Assembly: GCA_902784755.1 (NCBI GenBank)
Contig: CACZVX010000017.1
Location: 1 to 64,000, forward strand
Length of the DNA: 64,000 bases
DNA from: an uncultured Prevotellaceae bacterium
GTDB taxonomy: Bacteria > Bacteroidota > Bacteroidia > Bacteroidales > Bacteroidaceae
Direction of reading: 5' to 3'
Shown: piece after piece, positions 20,670-28,740 of the stretch
How the letters are laid out: each line of letters begins with the position of its first letter
Numbering within the stretch: the first letter of the stretch is position 1
Made by a program: the position numbers and the translations under genes
Notes under the pieces: model-generated
Told to the model about the DNA's origin: nothing
Seen by the model: the letters and a program-made list of their open reading frames with translations, nothing else
The model's database searches: none

Positions 20670-23081
20670 TTTTCTCAGAAGTCTCAACAGATGTTCTCCG
20701 GTACCGATGGTGTAACCCTGCTGTATGAACACCACACGGTTAAAAGAGTCGCAAATCAGTATAAGAGGCAAGGAAGTAGAAGACAGTTTCATTTGTTCTC
20801 TGATTTCCGCCAGTATTTTCCCATCTATGTCCATTCCCCAAACTACATTGGAGGGAAGTGAAGAGAATTCGCTGAAATTGAAACGGCTCACTTCTTCTTC
20901 ACTGTTGAGCAGAAACATCATCTTACGTCCCCATTTCTCGAAATCCATACGGTAGAGACTGATGTCACGAAGAACATGGTTGGTGGGTTCGTGATTAGGA
21001 GCCATGATACCCAGGATGTAATAGCCACGTCCTGTCGTAGAGAGAATACTTTTGTCGGTTGCTGTCAGTTTGTCGTGATAGATGTTCTCTGCATTCAAGG
21101 AACCGATAACCTGTACGTTCTGTTTATCCTCACGCATCGTAAAATCCACTTCAGTTGTCTTTCCATTTGTGATGTGGAAGGTCTCCACGTGTGCCAACAC
21201 ACTGCCGTTGGCCATGCGTGTTCCGATGGTGAGCATATAGTCTCCTTCATCTAATTCCACGCCCTTGCAGAAATCTTTTTTCCAAGTAGCTTCTTCGGGA
21301 TAGGTAAGCAGTTGAGCCCTTCCATTCTCAATCTTGCTTAGGGTGAAATGGATGTAATAATTCGGGTCATCGTAGTAATCTACCTTATTATAGTGGAGTA
21401 GCAGTCTTCCATATCCTGAAGACTTGTTCTTCAGATGACGTCCGAAGACTACATCCTGCCACAGGTTTTCCTGAAGGTATTGCAACTTACCATTTACCTC
21501 GTTGATTCTGGCAGGAATCCCCAAGCTACGTGCCACTGACACAAAAAAGATGTTACGTCCCAGCTCGTCAGTCTTCAGGTTTTGATAGACGCTCATTGGC
21601 TGCATTCTCAAATGTTGGGGATTGTGCTGAGTGTCTATCGTGATATGCTTGGTGCACCATTCCACTAATTGCTGTGGTGACTGGATGAAGTGCATCTTCT
21701 CGCGAAAGAAATGTTTGTAGGGAGTGAGCCATTCGTCTTCCACCCGCGGATTCAAGACATATTTCGTATAGATATTACTAGTATCGGTGTGTTGCACCTC
21801 GTTGTCCTTCAACACTTCCAGGGGAATGTCACGTAAGTCTTTCTGCGAAATAACTTTCAAAAGCATTTCGGCCATCTCTAAATTCGGTGACTCAGAAAGA
21901 AACTGTCGGATGACCTGATGATTGCCGCGCCATGCTTCTACGGGCATGGTTTGCTCATAGGTCTTTCTGATGGAATCTTCTTGTGCTAAACGAAGGTCGT
22001 TTGTCTCGCGTTGCTCTTTCGTGACCACGGGTAGGGAAGCACTGACAGGAGGTGGAATCATGTCGAGATCCAATGAGGAAGGAAGCTTTTTATCGTTGAG
22101 AACAAGGCGTACCTCATCGTCTTTCTGGAATGACACTTTCTTTATGGCTGTCATTCCCTCTTTCGAAACCCACACAAGCATGTCTCCTTTTCCTGCTGTG
22201 AGAGAAGCCTTTCCGTCTTGAAGTGTCTTCTTGGTAGCTACCGTATAGAACTCAGCATAATTGTATAACTTGAATTCCACCGTGGCATCCTTTACAGGTT
22301 GTCCGGAAGCATCCACGACAAGAATTGTAACTTTGGATGTAGGCGCGTAATGGTCGATTACATTGATTTCCGTATAGCAGGGAGTTTCGCTCATTACCTC
22401 TTCAGGACCATCGTAATGCCCGAACACCTTGGTATGCATAAGCATTCCACGTGAAGCACTCTCATTGAACCATCCCAAATTAAGCACTGGTTCAGGTTCA
22501 CAAGCACCTAAGAAATACCATTTTCCGTCAGCCCATGCTTCCACCCAGGCATGATTGTCGTCGGTATGTGCCCATCGCGGCGTATAAACTTGACGGGCAG
22601 GAATCCCCACGCTCCGTAAGGCTGCTACAAGGAAGGTACTTTCCTCTCCGCATCGGCCGTAAGCTGTCTTGACGGAAGCCAATGGACTGCTTGTACGAGC
22701 ATCACTTGGACGATAGGTGACTTTTTCATGGCACCAATGGTTTACCTCCAGAATGGCATCACGCATGGAGAGGTGTATGACTCTCTCTTTCAGTTCCTGA
22801 TAAAAAACCTCACGGCTGTTGTCAAGTGTTTCATTATTCACTCTGACTGGAACGACGAAATGTCTGAATTCCCGTTCGGGAATCAATTTTCCCCATGGCA
22901 TTTCAACTCTTGCCTGGAGTGACAAACGTACGTTCTTCAGATAGAAATCACGGGAATAATCAGTCTGATCGGGCAAAGCCATATATTGATACAAGAAGTC
23001 CATATACGCATTCTCGGTCTGTTGTGCCATTGCCGGAATCAGCGAAAGCCATGCTAGAAGAATAATCAGTATTCTTTTCAT
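20664..23081 (-). CDS. Secreted transglutaminase-like protein with a second degenerate domain
   Basis: A large exported protein (about 805 aa; signal peptide ILLAWLSLIPAMAQ). The first transglutaminase-like core has Cys in YGRCGEES, His in DDNHAWVEAW and the following LGACEPEP region, the standard Cys-His-Asp order. An Ig-like segment follows (TILVVDASGQPVKDATVEF). A second core around residues 500-580 keeps the scaffold (FFVSVARSLGIPARINEV) but its nucleophile position reads Glu instead of Cys (KTDELGR), so it is probably non-catalytic. The C-terminal part (LILICDSFNRVVFIQQGYTI) resembles a thioredoxin-like ending. Proteins of this kind probably act on periplasmic or extracellular peptides. 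The start is the ATG at 23081; an upstream extension to 23135 lacks support. Confidence 0.8.
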   Translation of the reverse strand: MKRILIILLAWLSLIPAMAQQTENAYMDFLYQYMALPDQTDYSRDFYLKNVRLSLQARVEMPWGKLIPEREFRHFVVPVRVNNETLDNSREVFYQELKERVIHLSMRDAILEVNHWCHEKVTYRPSDARTSSPLASVKTAYGRCGEESTFLVAALRSVGIPARQVYTPRWAHTDDNHAWVEAWADGKWYFLGACEPEPVLNLGWFNESASRGMLMHTKVFGHYDGPEEVMSETPCYTEINVIDHYAPTSKVTILVVDASGQPVKDATVEFKLYNYAEFYTVATKKTLQDGKASLTAGKGDMLVWVSKEGMTAIKKVSFQKDDEVRLVLNDKKLPSSLDLDMIPPPVSASLPVVTKEQRETNDLRLAQEDSIRKTYEQTMPVEAWRGNHQVIRQFLSESPNLEMAEMLLKVISQKDLRDIPLEVLKDNEVQHTDTSNIYTKYVLNPRVEDEWLTPYKHFFREKMHFIQSPQQLVEWCTKHITIDTQHNPQHLRMQPMSVYQNLKTDELGRNIFFVSVARSLGIPARINEVNGKLQYLQENLWQDVVFGRHLKNKSSGYGRLLLHYNKVDYYDDPNYYIHFTLSKIENGRAQLLTYPEEATWKKDFCKGVELDEGDYMLTIGTRMANGSVLAHVETFHITNGKTTEVDFTMREDKQNVQVIGSLNAENIYHDKLTATDKSILSTTGRGYYILGIMAPNHEPTNHVLRDISLYRMDFEKWGRKMMFLLNSEEEVSRFNFSEFSSLPSNVVWGMDIDGKILAEIREQMKLSSTSLPLILICDSFNRVVFIQQGYTIGTGEHLLRLLRKL

Positions 23082-23280
23082 GAGGGGAGTTTTAAATACT
23101 TTTGCAAAAGTAAGAATAAAATACATACAATCCAAATTGAAATAGGAATAATTATTATCGGCGTCAGATGTGGAATCTTTAATTTTATTGACACAGCAAT
23201 AGCTCTTCTAAAATAGCAGTATAGGTTATATGTGGAAAAATTTTTGTAAAAGACTATTTGGAAAGTTCGCATATTTTCTA

Positions 23281-23288
23281 TAAATTTG
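23281..23288 (+). promoter_or_regulatory. -7 box TAAATTTG of the aldo/keto reductase gene
   Basis: TCTATAAATTTGCAACGG, 54 bp before the ATG at 23343. Confidence 0.5.
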
Positions 23289-23342
23289 CAACGGATAGAA
23301 CTCCATTTCTAATAGACCAAAATTTATATAGTACAAAAACCT

Positions 23343-24716
23343 ATGGATAATAATAAAAAGAACTATTCACGTCGGGATTTCCTGAAGCAGTTGGGAATGG
23401 GCGTAGGATCGGTAGTTGCGATGGCAAGTATGGGCCCTCTTTATTCGCTTGCAGAGGAAAAGCAGAAAGCATATATGGTTCCCGGACTGAAAGCAGGACC
23501 TGGAAATATGACGTATCGCATTAATCATCATACCCAGGATAAGGTCTCTCTGCTGGGCTATGGTATGATGCGACTGCCTCGGAAAGCTGATCGATCTATT
23601 GATCAGGAGTTGGTGAATGCAGAGGTGGACTATGCTTTGGCGCATGGCATCAATTATTTTGACACGGCACCAGCTTATGGAGAGTCGGAAGTAGCTACAG
23701 GTATTGCCTTAAAGCGCCATCCACGCGACTCTTACTACATCGCTACGAAGATGTCGAATCAGCGTGGTGACCACACCTTAGAACAAGGCAAGCAGATGTA
23801 TGAGAATTCGCTGAAGCGGTTGCAGACTGACTACATTGACTATTATCTGCTGCATTCCATTGGAGGCGGTGACGGTGTAGGAATGCTGAAAGAACGCTTC
23901 ATCGATAACGGTCTGCTGGCTTTCCTTATGAAGGAGAGGGATGCAGGGCGCATTCGCAATCTCGGATTCTCCTATCATGGAGACGTGAAGGCTTTTGACT
24001 GGCTGCTTGACAGGAATGATGAGTTCAAGTTTACTTTTGTACAGATAGAAATGAACTACATTGACTGGCGGCATGCTAAAAATGGAAGAAAGAAGGATGC
24101 GGACGCAGAATACCTCTATAATAAATGCGAAAAGTCGGGTGTGCAGTGTGTGGTTATGGAACCCCTGTTGGGTGGACGACTCGCACGTGTACCTGAGGAG
24201 ATAGCCGCACAACTGAAAGCCGTGAGACCAGATGCCACTCCTGCTTCGTGGGCTTTCCGTTGGGTAGGCACTTTTCCAAATATCCTGACAGCACTAAGTG
24301 GTATGACATCGATGGAGGTATTGAAGGAGAACGTGGAAACATTCTCACCATTGGATCCCTGTACAGAATCGGAGAATGTGCTGATGGCAAAGATTGCAGA
24401 CGAGATGGCAGGTGTGCCAGTGATTCCCTGTACGGCATGTGCCTATTGCATGCCATGTCCTTATGGCGTTTCAATCCCAGAGAATTTTTCGTTCTATAAT
24501 GACTGCGTGACTGAAAAAACAGTGCCTAATGACAAGTCGGCACCTGACTATCAGCAGAAACTTCAGGCTTTCAAGGAGAACTATCGTAAGGCTATTCCAG
24601 AAGCAGGTCGCGCCTATCAGTGTGTGGATTGTGAGGAATGTCTTGCCAAGTGTCCGCAATCCATCCGTATCCCTACAGAAATGGCTCGTTTGGTGGAGAT
24701 GATAGGGATAGAGTGA
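23343..24716 (+). CDS. Tat-exported aldo/keto reductase with C-terminal ferredoxin motifs
   Basis: A 457-residue redox enzyme. The N-terminus has a twin-arginine signal (YSRRDFLKQLGMGVGSVVAM), so it is folded with cofactors in the cytoplasm and exported. The central part is an aldo/keto reductase barrel: YGMMRLPRK, DTAPAYGESE (catalytic Asp/Tyr), YIDYYLLHSI. The C-terminus adds cysteine clusters, CTACAYCMPCPYG and CVDCEECLAKCPQ, the second being a clear 4Fe-4S pattern. This architecture is common in Bacteroidetes, with unknown physiological substrate. It has its own TAAATTTG promoter box and is followed directly by a GACGATGAC microsatellite. Confidence 0.9.
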   Translation: MDNNKKNYSRRDFLKQLGMGVGSVVAMASMGPLYSLAEEKQKAYMVPGLKAGPGNMTYRINHHTQDKVSLLGYGMMRLPRKADRSIDQELVNAEVDYALAHGINYFDTAPAYGESEVATGIALKRHPRDSYYIATKMSNQRGDHTLEQGKQMYENSLKRLQTDYIDYYLLHSIGGGDGVGMLKERFIDNGLLAFLMKERDAGRIRNLGFSYHGDVKAFDWLLDRNDEFKFTFVQIEMNYIDWRHAKNGRKKDADAEYLYNKCEKSGVQCVVMEPLLGGRLARVPEEIAAQLKAVRPDATPASWAFRWVGTFPNILTALSGMTSMEVLKENVETFSPLDPCTESENVLMAKIADEMAGVPVIPCTACAYCMPCPYGVSIPENFSFYNDCVTEKTVPNDKSAPDYQQKLQAFKENYRKAIPEAGRAYQCVDCEECLAKCPQSIRIPTEMARLVEMIGIE

Positions 24717-24776
24717 CGATGATGATGACGATGACGGTGACGGTGACGATGACAATGACGATAACGATGACAATGA
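24716..24776. repeat. GATGAC hexamer microsatellite
   Basis: About ten degenerate copies of GATGAC/GACAAT/GACGGT starting at the stop codon of the reductase and ending 18 bp before the Vsr start codon. It is the longest of four such tracts in the window. Confidence 0.85.
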
Positions 24777-24794
24777 CGAAAACTATAGTTTGCA

Positions 24795-25328
24795 ATGGAT
24801 AAACTATCTGCAGAACAGCGACACAAGAATATGGCTGCGATTCGTAGCAAGAATACGAAGCCAGAGATGGTTGTGCGCAAAGGTCTGTGGAGTAGGGGAT
24901 TCAGATATCGTCTGAATCATAAGCGACTGCCAGGACATCCAGATCTGGTGCTGCGGAAATATCGTACTTGCATATTTGTAAATGGCTGTTTCTGGCATGG
25001 GCATGGCGCTTCGTTAAATGATAAAGGAGAAATGATAAGTGATAAAGATTTCTCTTGTTGCAAGATTCCGAAGACGAATAGGGATTTTTGGGTGGCGAAG
25101 ATCATGAGGAATCAGGAAAGGGATTTGGAGGAACAACGGCTGTTGGCAAAGATGGGGTGGCATTGCATCACGGTGTGGGAGTGTGAACTGAAACCTAAGG
25201 TGCGGGAGCAAACGTTAGAGTCGTTGGCTTATACGCTGAATCATATCTATCTGAATGATCATGAGATTCGGTATGTAGATGTTGTGGAACTACCCAGAGA
25301 ACGGGAAATGGCTGCGGAAAGTCGTTAA
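24795..25328 (+). CDS. vsr: Very short patch repair endonuclease
   Basis: Vsr nicks next to T:G mismatches produced by deamination of 5-methylcytosine. Landmarks: MAAIRSKNTKPEM at the N-terminus, SRGFRYRLN, LPGHPDLVLRKYRTCIFVNG with the catalytic Asp, CFWHGH with the metal/zinc-site residues, and KMGWHCITVWECEL. At 177 aa it is longer than E. coli Vsr (156 aa) by a C-terminal extension. No cytosine methyltransferase is adjacent, although vsr genes usually accompany one. The immediate upstream microsatellite may affect its expression. It may have come with a lost or distant methylase. Confidence 0.9.
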   Translation: MDKLSAEQRHKNMAAIRSKNTKPEMVVRKGLWSRGFRYRLNHKRLPGHPDLVLRKYRTCIFVNGCFWHGHGASLNDKGEMISDKDFSCCKIPKTNRDFWVAKIMRNQERDLEEQRLLAKMGWHCITVWECELKPKVREQTLESLAYTLNHIYLNDHEIRYVDVVELPREREMAAESR

Positions 25329-25434
25329 CGTAGAAGAATGCCGATACAAAAAAAATCGCATTTTGAAACACTGTGTCGGATTTTTTTGTATCTTCGCAAC
25401 GTGAAAGGATACGAACACTTATATTTGATAAAAG

Positions 25435-25917
25435 ATGAAAAAAGGATTATTAGCCATATTAGCCATCGTAGCTTTGATGACAGGATGCGCTACCAGTGCA
25501 GAAAAAATGGCACGTCAGGCAGAAGTTGCAGCTCAGGTGAAGGAAGCTTTGCAAGACCGTCACTATAAGATAGATGTCCATATGATGTATCCCCGGAGAG
25601 GTAGTTCTGTCAATGTGAGCAGTAATTATTCACTGGAGGTAAAGGGGGATACATTGGTGTCGTATCTGCCTTATTTCGGCAGAGCTTATAACGTGCCTTA
25701 TGGCGGTGGCAAAGGCTTGAATTTTAAGGCACTAATTACAGGGTATAGATCTGAACCTGGCAACAAAGGGCTGACACGCATACAGATCAGCACTGAAAAT
25801 GAGGAAGATCAGTATCTTTATTATTTAGAGATTTTCAATAACGGAGAAGCCACTATTGATGTGCAGTCGCGGCAGCGTGAATTCATTACCTATTCTGGAC
25901 GCATGGATTTGTATTAA
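25435..25917 (+). CDS. DUF4251 lipoprotein
   Basis: A 160-residue lipoprotein (lipobox ALMTGC) with a DUF4251-type beta domain: RHYKIDVHMMYPRRGSSVNV, NYSLEVKGDTLVSYLPYFGR, YGGGKGLNF and QYLYYLEIFNNGEATIDV. The domain is widespread in Bacteroidetes and has no known function. A TATCTTCG box lies at about 25388-25395. The following small lipoprotein gene starts 41 bp downstream in the same direction. Confidence 0.8.
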   Translation: MKKGLLAILAIVALMTGCATSAEKMARQAEVAAQVKEALQDRHYKIDVHMMYPRRGSSVNVSSNYSLEVKGDTLVSYLPYFGRAYNVPYGGGKGLNFKALITGYRSEPGNKGLTRIQISTENEEDQYLYYLEIFNNGEATIDVQSRQREFITYSGRMDLY

Positions 25918-25958
25918 GGAAAAGAATAGGAAGTGTTTAACTAAAAATCAAAAAGTCT

Positions 25959-26249
25959 ATGAAGAAGTATTTGTTTTCAATCATTTTTGCCCTTTCAGCG
26001 TTGGTTATGCTGAACGGATGTATCGTTTCGGATAAGAAACTTTCAGAGAAAATCCAGTCGGCTATCGTTGATGAAGAAGCATCCAATGGAAAAACACTGG
26101 AAGTGACGGAATTCTCTTTGGGTGATAAGATTGGCAAAAATTATAAGGGCGTGCTGAAAGGCAAGCTCGATGGCAAGGACGTGATTTATGATGTCACAGT
26201 CAACGACGAAGGTAATGACTTCGACGTTGACTGGAATTTGAGACCTTAA
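25959..26249 (+). CDS. Small hypothetical lipoprotein
   Basis: A 96-residue lipoprotein (MKKYLFSIIFALSALVMLNG then Cys). The mature part has a helix (KKLSEKIQSAIVDEEA) and repeated beta strands (EVTEFSLGDKIGKNYKGVLK, GKDVIYDVTVNDEG) similar in style to DUF4333/PepSY-like periplasmic domains, but I cannot assign a family. It is probably co-transcribed with the DUF4251 gene. The stop codon overlaps the convergent serine hydrolase gene by 4 bp. Confidence 0.7.
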   Translation: MKKYLFSIIFALSALVMLNGCIVSDKKLSEKIQSAIVDEEASNGKTLEVTEFSLGDKIGKNYKGVLKGKLDGKDVIYDVTVNDEGNDFDVDWNLRP

Positions 26250-27316
26250 AGTACGGGAAGCAGGTATTCCCAGATGAGGTCGATATAAGGCTGATAGAGC
26301 GACGAAGAGGTGGTGAGTACCAATACGGCGTCTTGATCGGGGAATACGAAAATATACTGACCGGCAAAACCGTCGGCGCGGAAGGAGTTGTGACGGCAAA
26401 TCCACATCTGGTAACCGTATCCCTGTACCCATTCATTATTATCCTTGGTAAGGCCTGCTTTCTCAAGGTCCTCAAAACGAGTGCCTGAGGGAGCTGAAGG
26501 AACCTGATAGCTCGACATCTCCTTAAGCCATTCAGCAGGAACGATTTGCTTACCGTTCCACTCACCCTTTTGAAGGAAGAGCTGTCCCATTTTGGCCATG
26601 TCTTCAGTCTTCAGTTGCAGACCCCATCCACCACAGTTGATTCCCTGAGGACTCTCTTCCCATTCAGGACGGGCAATATGGAGAGGCTGGAAAAGACGTG
26701 TATCGAGATAGTCGAGAAGTTTCTCGCCAGTCACCTTCTGCAGAATGGCTGAGAGCATATAGGTTCCTACGGAGTTATAAAGGTAATACTCTCCAGGCTT
26801 ATGTACTACAGGCCATGCCAGGAATCCCTCAGTCCAATCAACTTTGTTGACAGAATCTCTTCTCACGTTAGGTTCCACATCATGGCCGCAAGTCATGGTC
26901 AGCAGGTCGCGAATGGTCATGGCATTAAGATTTTCACTGGGTTCAGCTGGCAGCTGATCTGGGAAGAAACTCACCACTTTGTCTGTAAGGTTCAGTTTCC
27001 CCTCACTAATGGCCAGTCCAATGGCAGTGGCGGTAAACGTCTTACTGACAGAATGCATCAGATGAGGCTTTTCGGCTGATTCACCGTTGAACCAGCGCTC
27101 AAGGAGCACTTCGCCATTCTTTACAATCATGATGCTGTGGAGCTGAATGGAATCGGGAGCTACGGGACGAGTCTTCGTAGCTTCCACGAAAGAATCGACG
27201 GCTGTTTCCATTTCTGCTGTAGCAGTACCTCTTGGCAAGTCAATCACTTCTTTCTGTTGCTTACATCCTGACAACAGACAAACTGTAAGGAAAAAGGAAA
27301 ACAATACTTTCTTCAT
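26246..27316 (-). CDS. Beta-lactamase-fold serine hydrolase lipoprotein
   Basis: A 356-residue lipoprotein (lipobox LLSGC) of the class C beta-lactamase/penicillin-binding-protein superfamily. The nucleophile motif SxxK reads SVSK (in HLMHSVSKTFTATA) and the Tyr motif YxN reads YNS (YYLYNSVGTYML). Relatives include esterases and D-aminopeptidases, so beta-lactam hydrolysis should not be assumed. A TATCTTTG box on the minus strand at 27355-27362 serves as promoter. Confidence 0.85.
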   Translation of the reverse strand: MKKVLFSFFLTVCLLSGCKQQKEVIDLPRGTATAEMETAVDSFVEATKTRPVAPDSIQLHSIMIVKNGEVLLERWFNGESAEKPHLMHSVSKTFTATAIGLAISEGKLNLTDKVVSFFPDQLPAEPSENLNAMTIRDLLTMTCGHDVEPNVRRDSVNKVDWTEGFLAWPVVHKPGEYYLYNSVGTYMLSAILQKVTGEKLLDYLDTRLFQPLHIARPEWEESPQGINCGGWGLQLKTEDMAKMGQLFLQKGEWNGKQIVPAEWLKEMSSYQVPSAPSGTRFEDLEKAGLTKDNNEWVQGYGYQMWICRHNSFRADGFAGQYIFVFPDQDAVLVLTTSSSLYQPYIDLIWEYLLPVL

Positions 27317-27391
27317 AATTTCATGGTTGATAGTAAGTTAAACATATTATCGCGCAAAGATAAGTAATTTTTCTTTAAAAACATAATAAGC

Positions 27392-27429
27392 AAAAAAAAA
27401 TACTCACGCTCAGTTCTGAACGTGAGTAT
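27392..27429 (-). terminator. Intrinsic terminator of the PL1 gene
   Basis: ATACTCACG pairs with CGTGAGTAT; on the minus strand it is followed by a run of eight or nine T. It lies 14 bp past the pectate lyase stop. Confidence 0.85.
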
Positions 27430-27442
27430 CGTAAAATTTTCT

Positions 27443-28636
27443 TTAGCGAATTAATCCGGCTCCACCTTTGCCTTGTAGAACCGCTGGCACTTTTTTCGCC
27501 TTCATTGCATGATACGAATATGGTATAGTTACAAAACCTTTTTCCTCAACGGTGAATGGTTCACTAAAGAAATTATCTTTCAAATTCCATGCCTTGGCAT
27601 CTTTCTGACGGAAGGGGATGTTGACTCCAAGGTTGTAATAGCAGCCCTCGATGAGCATCTCACAGCCCATGCGGGCATTGGCAGCAACACTGTTGCCTGC
27701 ACAATCATAAAGGCAGTTGAGTACGTGGATTGTACCCCAGCGGGCCATAGGCATACGTTGGTCACAGCCTTTTCCCCAAATGCAGTTGGCATAAGTCACA
27801 TTCAGATTGTCAGCACCCTGACTAGGATTGTCGTTAGCTCCCACAAGATTGGTGTTCATATGCATATAGGCACGATCGCTGTAAGTGAAGGTACACCATG
27901 AAACAGTAATGAAGTCTGCGCGAGAATTGATATCGAAGTTTGCATCCATTCCATCCATGAATTCGCAGTGATCAACCCAGAGATGAGTAGTTCCACTAGC
28001 AGTGAGCATGTCGTCACCGCTGACATCCACAGAGCCCGGACCTTCAAAGCGTATGTTGCGTAAGATGATATTATCGCACCCGACGAGTTGAAGAATACCA
28101 GAACGGCGGAAATTTTCCTCAGGATCGTTCAGATAGTCTATCAATAACTGGCGAACATGGTATTCAGCCTCTTCTCTTACACGATTTCCATTGCTCAGTG
28201 TATATCCGTTCCCTGAGGTCTTCATTGCCTTTACGTTGGCCGCATCGAGTTTGGCTACTAAATCAGGAGTAACTTTAAATAGAGTATTCAAAAGAGCATT
28301 ATTAATACCGCAGATGGTCTTATTCTTCAGTGCCTGTGCCCTCATGGTATGGCCAATCATAAAGGGACCGTTACTGCCATCGAGTATGATAATATCATTC
28401 TCCTGAAGAGCTTTCAGGATGACTTTACTCATATCGCTTCCGTCGCTTTTCAGCGTAATACTTTTGCCGCCTTCACCACCATTCAAGTTGAAGTAGCCGC
28501 CATTGAGACTGGTGCATACAGCCCATCCAAAAGGTTTACCCAAATCGTATTTGTTGTTTCCAGCTTGAATGGTGAACGCAGGAAAAATCACAGCTAAAAG
28601 CAGCACTATTATAGCGTGACAGTTGATTCGTTGCAT
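27443..28636 (-). CDS. Secreted PL1-family pectate lyase
   Basis: A 397-residue exported enzyme (signal peptide VIFPAFTIQA). The parallel beta-helix of PL1 is visible as repeated short strands, with the Ca-binding region SVDVSGDDMLTASGTTHLWV followed by DHCEFMDGMDANFDI, and the catalytic-arginine region GCDQRMPMARWGTIHVLN. It cleaves polygalacturonate by beta-elimination. The start is the ATG at 28636; a longer reading to 28678 crosses the promoter at 28665-28672. It is transcribed divergently from the thioredoxin-esterase fusion, with a 20-bp palindrome between. Confidence 0.9.
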   Translation of the reverse strand: MQRINCHAIIVLLLAVIFPAFTIQAGNNKYDLGKPFGWAVCTSLNGGYFNLNGGEGGKSITLKSDGSDMSKVILKALQENDIIILDGSNGPFMIGHTMRAQALKNKTICGINNALLNTLFKVTPDLVAKLDAANVKAMKTSGNGYTLSNGNRVREEAEYHVRQLLIDYLNDPEENFRRSGILQLVGCDNIILRNIRFEGPGSVDVSGDDMLTASGTTHLWVDHCEFMDGMDANFDINSRADFITVSWCTFTYSDRAYMHMNTNLVGANDNPSQGADNLNVTYANCIWGKGCDQRMPMARWGTIHVLNCLYDCAGNSVAANARMGCEMLIEGCYYNLGVNIPFRQKDAKAWNLKDNFFSEPFTVEEKGFVTIPYSYHAMKAKKVPAVLQGKGGAGLIR

Positions 28637-28664
28637 CTTGATTTGTTTAAAGAGTTTGTCAGTG

Positions 28665-28713
28665 CAAAGATAGGTCAATTTTTTGATTAATCAAAAAAAT
28701 ATTACTATTTTTG
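28665..28713. promoter_or_regulatory. Divergent promoters flanking a 20-bp palindrome
   Basis: Minus-strand TATCTTTG at 28665-28672 drives the pectate lyase; plus-strand TATTTTTG at 28706-28713 drives the thioredoxin-esterase gene. Between them 28679-28698 is a perfect palindrome (TTTTTTGATTAATCAAAAAA), well placed to be an operator for both. Confidence 0.6.
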
Positions 28714-28740
28714 CACGCAGATTAAAAATATATATTGGAT

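Noticed and set aside
26246..27316. Antibiotic-resistance beta-lactamase
   Set aside because: The SxxK and YxN motifs only place it in the broad serine-hydrolase superfamily; many such lipoproteins are esterases, so resistance is not claimed.
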